Source of the DNA: Thermoplasmata archaeon
GTDB taxonomy: Archaea; Thermoplasmatota; Thermoplasmata; Thermoplasmatales; Thermoplasmataceae
Direction of reading: 5' to 3'
Assembly: GCA_021826765.1 (NCBI GenBank)
Contig: JAKAYK010000024.1
Location: 5,986 to 12,819 of the forward strand
Length of the DNA stretch: 6,834 bases
Below the pieces are notes generated by a model. It was given only the letters and a program-made list of their open reading frames with translations. It searched no databases and was not told where the DNA came from. Positions 6,335 to 6,834 of this stretch are shown here, in pieces; within the stretch, counting starts at the first letter, position 1; the number at the start of each line of letters is the position of its first letter. The translations under genes and the position numbers were made by a program.

Positions 6335-6834
6335 TCATTCTTCAGTAAATTTCATGAATTCTTCATTTGTTTCAAGCTCTTCTTCCCTGAATCTCTTTTT
6401 AATATTTCCCGGGATAAAATTTTTGGCAATTCTGATAAGGTCTTCAGTTGAAGTTTCCTTTATCAGGAGTGCCGCCAAAGTGTAGATTATTATGGAAAGA
6501 ACGGTAACCCCACCCAGTATCAATATATTCTTTGGAACTGTTATAGTTTCTATGAATATTATGAATATTGCCTGAACTCCTGCAGGTAACGCCTGTCTTA
6601 ACAGGCGAATATTGAATGGGATTTTCTCCATCCTTGATACAATGATCCTGTAAATTACGAATGATGCAATGCCTGATATTAGCATTGCATATGCTGCTCC
6701 AAAGGGGCCCATAGAATATTCGCTCGTCCCCAGTACTTCTGGGGGCACCAGAATAAAAATGAGAGCAATATTGAAAAAAATCAGCATAGTGTCTACTCCA
6801 GCAATCAGCTTGGTTTTTTTCCTGCTTATGATTG
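6335..6834 (-). CDS. Polysaccharide/oligosaccharide flippase-like membrane protein, C-terminal part
   Basis: The reading frame stays open to the right edge, so this is the last 165 codons of a larger protein whose start lies outside the window; the internal ATG at 6787 is not a credible start because the frame upstream (SRKKTKLIAGVDT) continues the same segment. Four hydrophobic spans are visible, at about residues 12-30, 44-65, 80-99 and 103-124 of the fragment. The sequence around LILVPP-like FILVPPEVLG and GPFGAAYAMLISG matches the pattern in Wzx/MATE-like polysaccharide export proteins, where a helix ends in a proline loop followed by a G-x-GAA-x-A helix. The tail after residue 124 is hydrophilic, basic and then strongly acidic (GNIKKRFREEELETNEEF), as expected for a cytoplasmic C-terminus. 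Such proteins flip lipid-linked glycans across the membrane for surface glycan or glycoprotein assembly. Family assignment rests on a fragment with low sequence constraint; another polytopic transporter is possible. Confidence 0.7.
   Translation of the reverse strand, partial: IISRKKTKLIAGVDTMLIFFNIALIFILVPPEVLGTSEYSMGPFGAAYAMLISGIASFVIYRIIVSRMEKIPFNIRLLRQALPAGVQAIFIIFIETITVPKNILILGGVTVLSIIIYTLAALLIKETSTEDLIRIAKNFIPGNIKKRFREEELETNEEFMKFTEE

Noticed and set aside
6590..6607. Perfect 7-bp GC-rich hairpin CGCCTGT-CTTA-ACAGGCG
   Set aside because: It lies inside the flippase coding region, has no T-run after it on either strand, and one such stem is expected by chance in a window of this size.
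6335..6787. Treating the flippase fragment as a complete 150-aa protein starting at 6787
   Set aside because: The frame remains open upstream to the window edge with sequence typical of the same protein, so the ATG at 6787 is internal.
1..6834. CRISPR arrays, tRNA or rRNA genes, insertion sequences, integrase or attachment sites
   Set aside because: No regularly spaced repeats, no tRNA-like cloverleaf, no transposase-like frame and no terminal repeats are visible; the spacers are all short.

Overview
The window looks like chromosomal DNA from a heterotrophic archaeon, most likely of the Thermoplasmata (Thermoplasma, Ferroplasma or Cuniculiplasma relatives). The main clue is the second gene, an M1 zinc aminopeptidase that resembles the tricorn-interacting factors F2/F3 of Thermoplasma acidophilum along its whole length. 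Other clues are AT-rich TATA-type boxes about 26 nt before start codons (leaderless genes), frequent AGG/AGA arginine and ATA isoleucine codons, and GC content near 40% by eye. The exact genus cannot be fixed from this sequence alone.

Layout. A 51-nt leader with a TATA-like box opens the window. It is followed on the + strand by a 666-aa DUF255/YyaL-type protein, a thioredoxin-like CHWC domain fused to an alpha-barrel (52-2052). Everything after it is on the - strand. The F2/F3-like aminopeptidase (2055-4442) runs tail-to-tail into the first gene, with only 2 nt between the stop codons. A 118-nt spacer separates it from an AMP-forming acyl-CoA synthetase (4561-6237). A 97-nt AT-rich regulatory spacer follows, then the C-terminal 165 codons of a polytopic membrane protein of the polysaccharide flippase type (6335 to the right edge; its start lies outside the window). 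No stretch over 300 nt lacks a gene.

How the genes fit together. The three - strand genes point the same way, but the 118-nt and 97-nt spacers carry their own TATA-like boxes, so they are probably separate transcription units rather than one operon. The aminopeptidase would finish breakdown of proteasome/tricorn peptides to amino acids. The acyl-CoA synthetase would activate fatty or other carboxylic acids for oxidation or lipid use. Both suit a scavenging heterotroph, but nothing shows they are co-regulated. The flippase fragment belongs to cell-surface glycan export and looks unrelated.

Overall this is mostly ordinary core-genome content. I see no mobile element, CRISPR array, tRNA, rRNA or defence system. 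The points most worth a second look are the 2-nt convergent junction, two inverted repeats around the predicted promoter of the acyl-CoA synthetase gene, altered motif residues in the DUF255 protein and in the synthetase P-loop, and a short overlapping upstream reading frame at the synthetase start.
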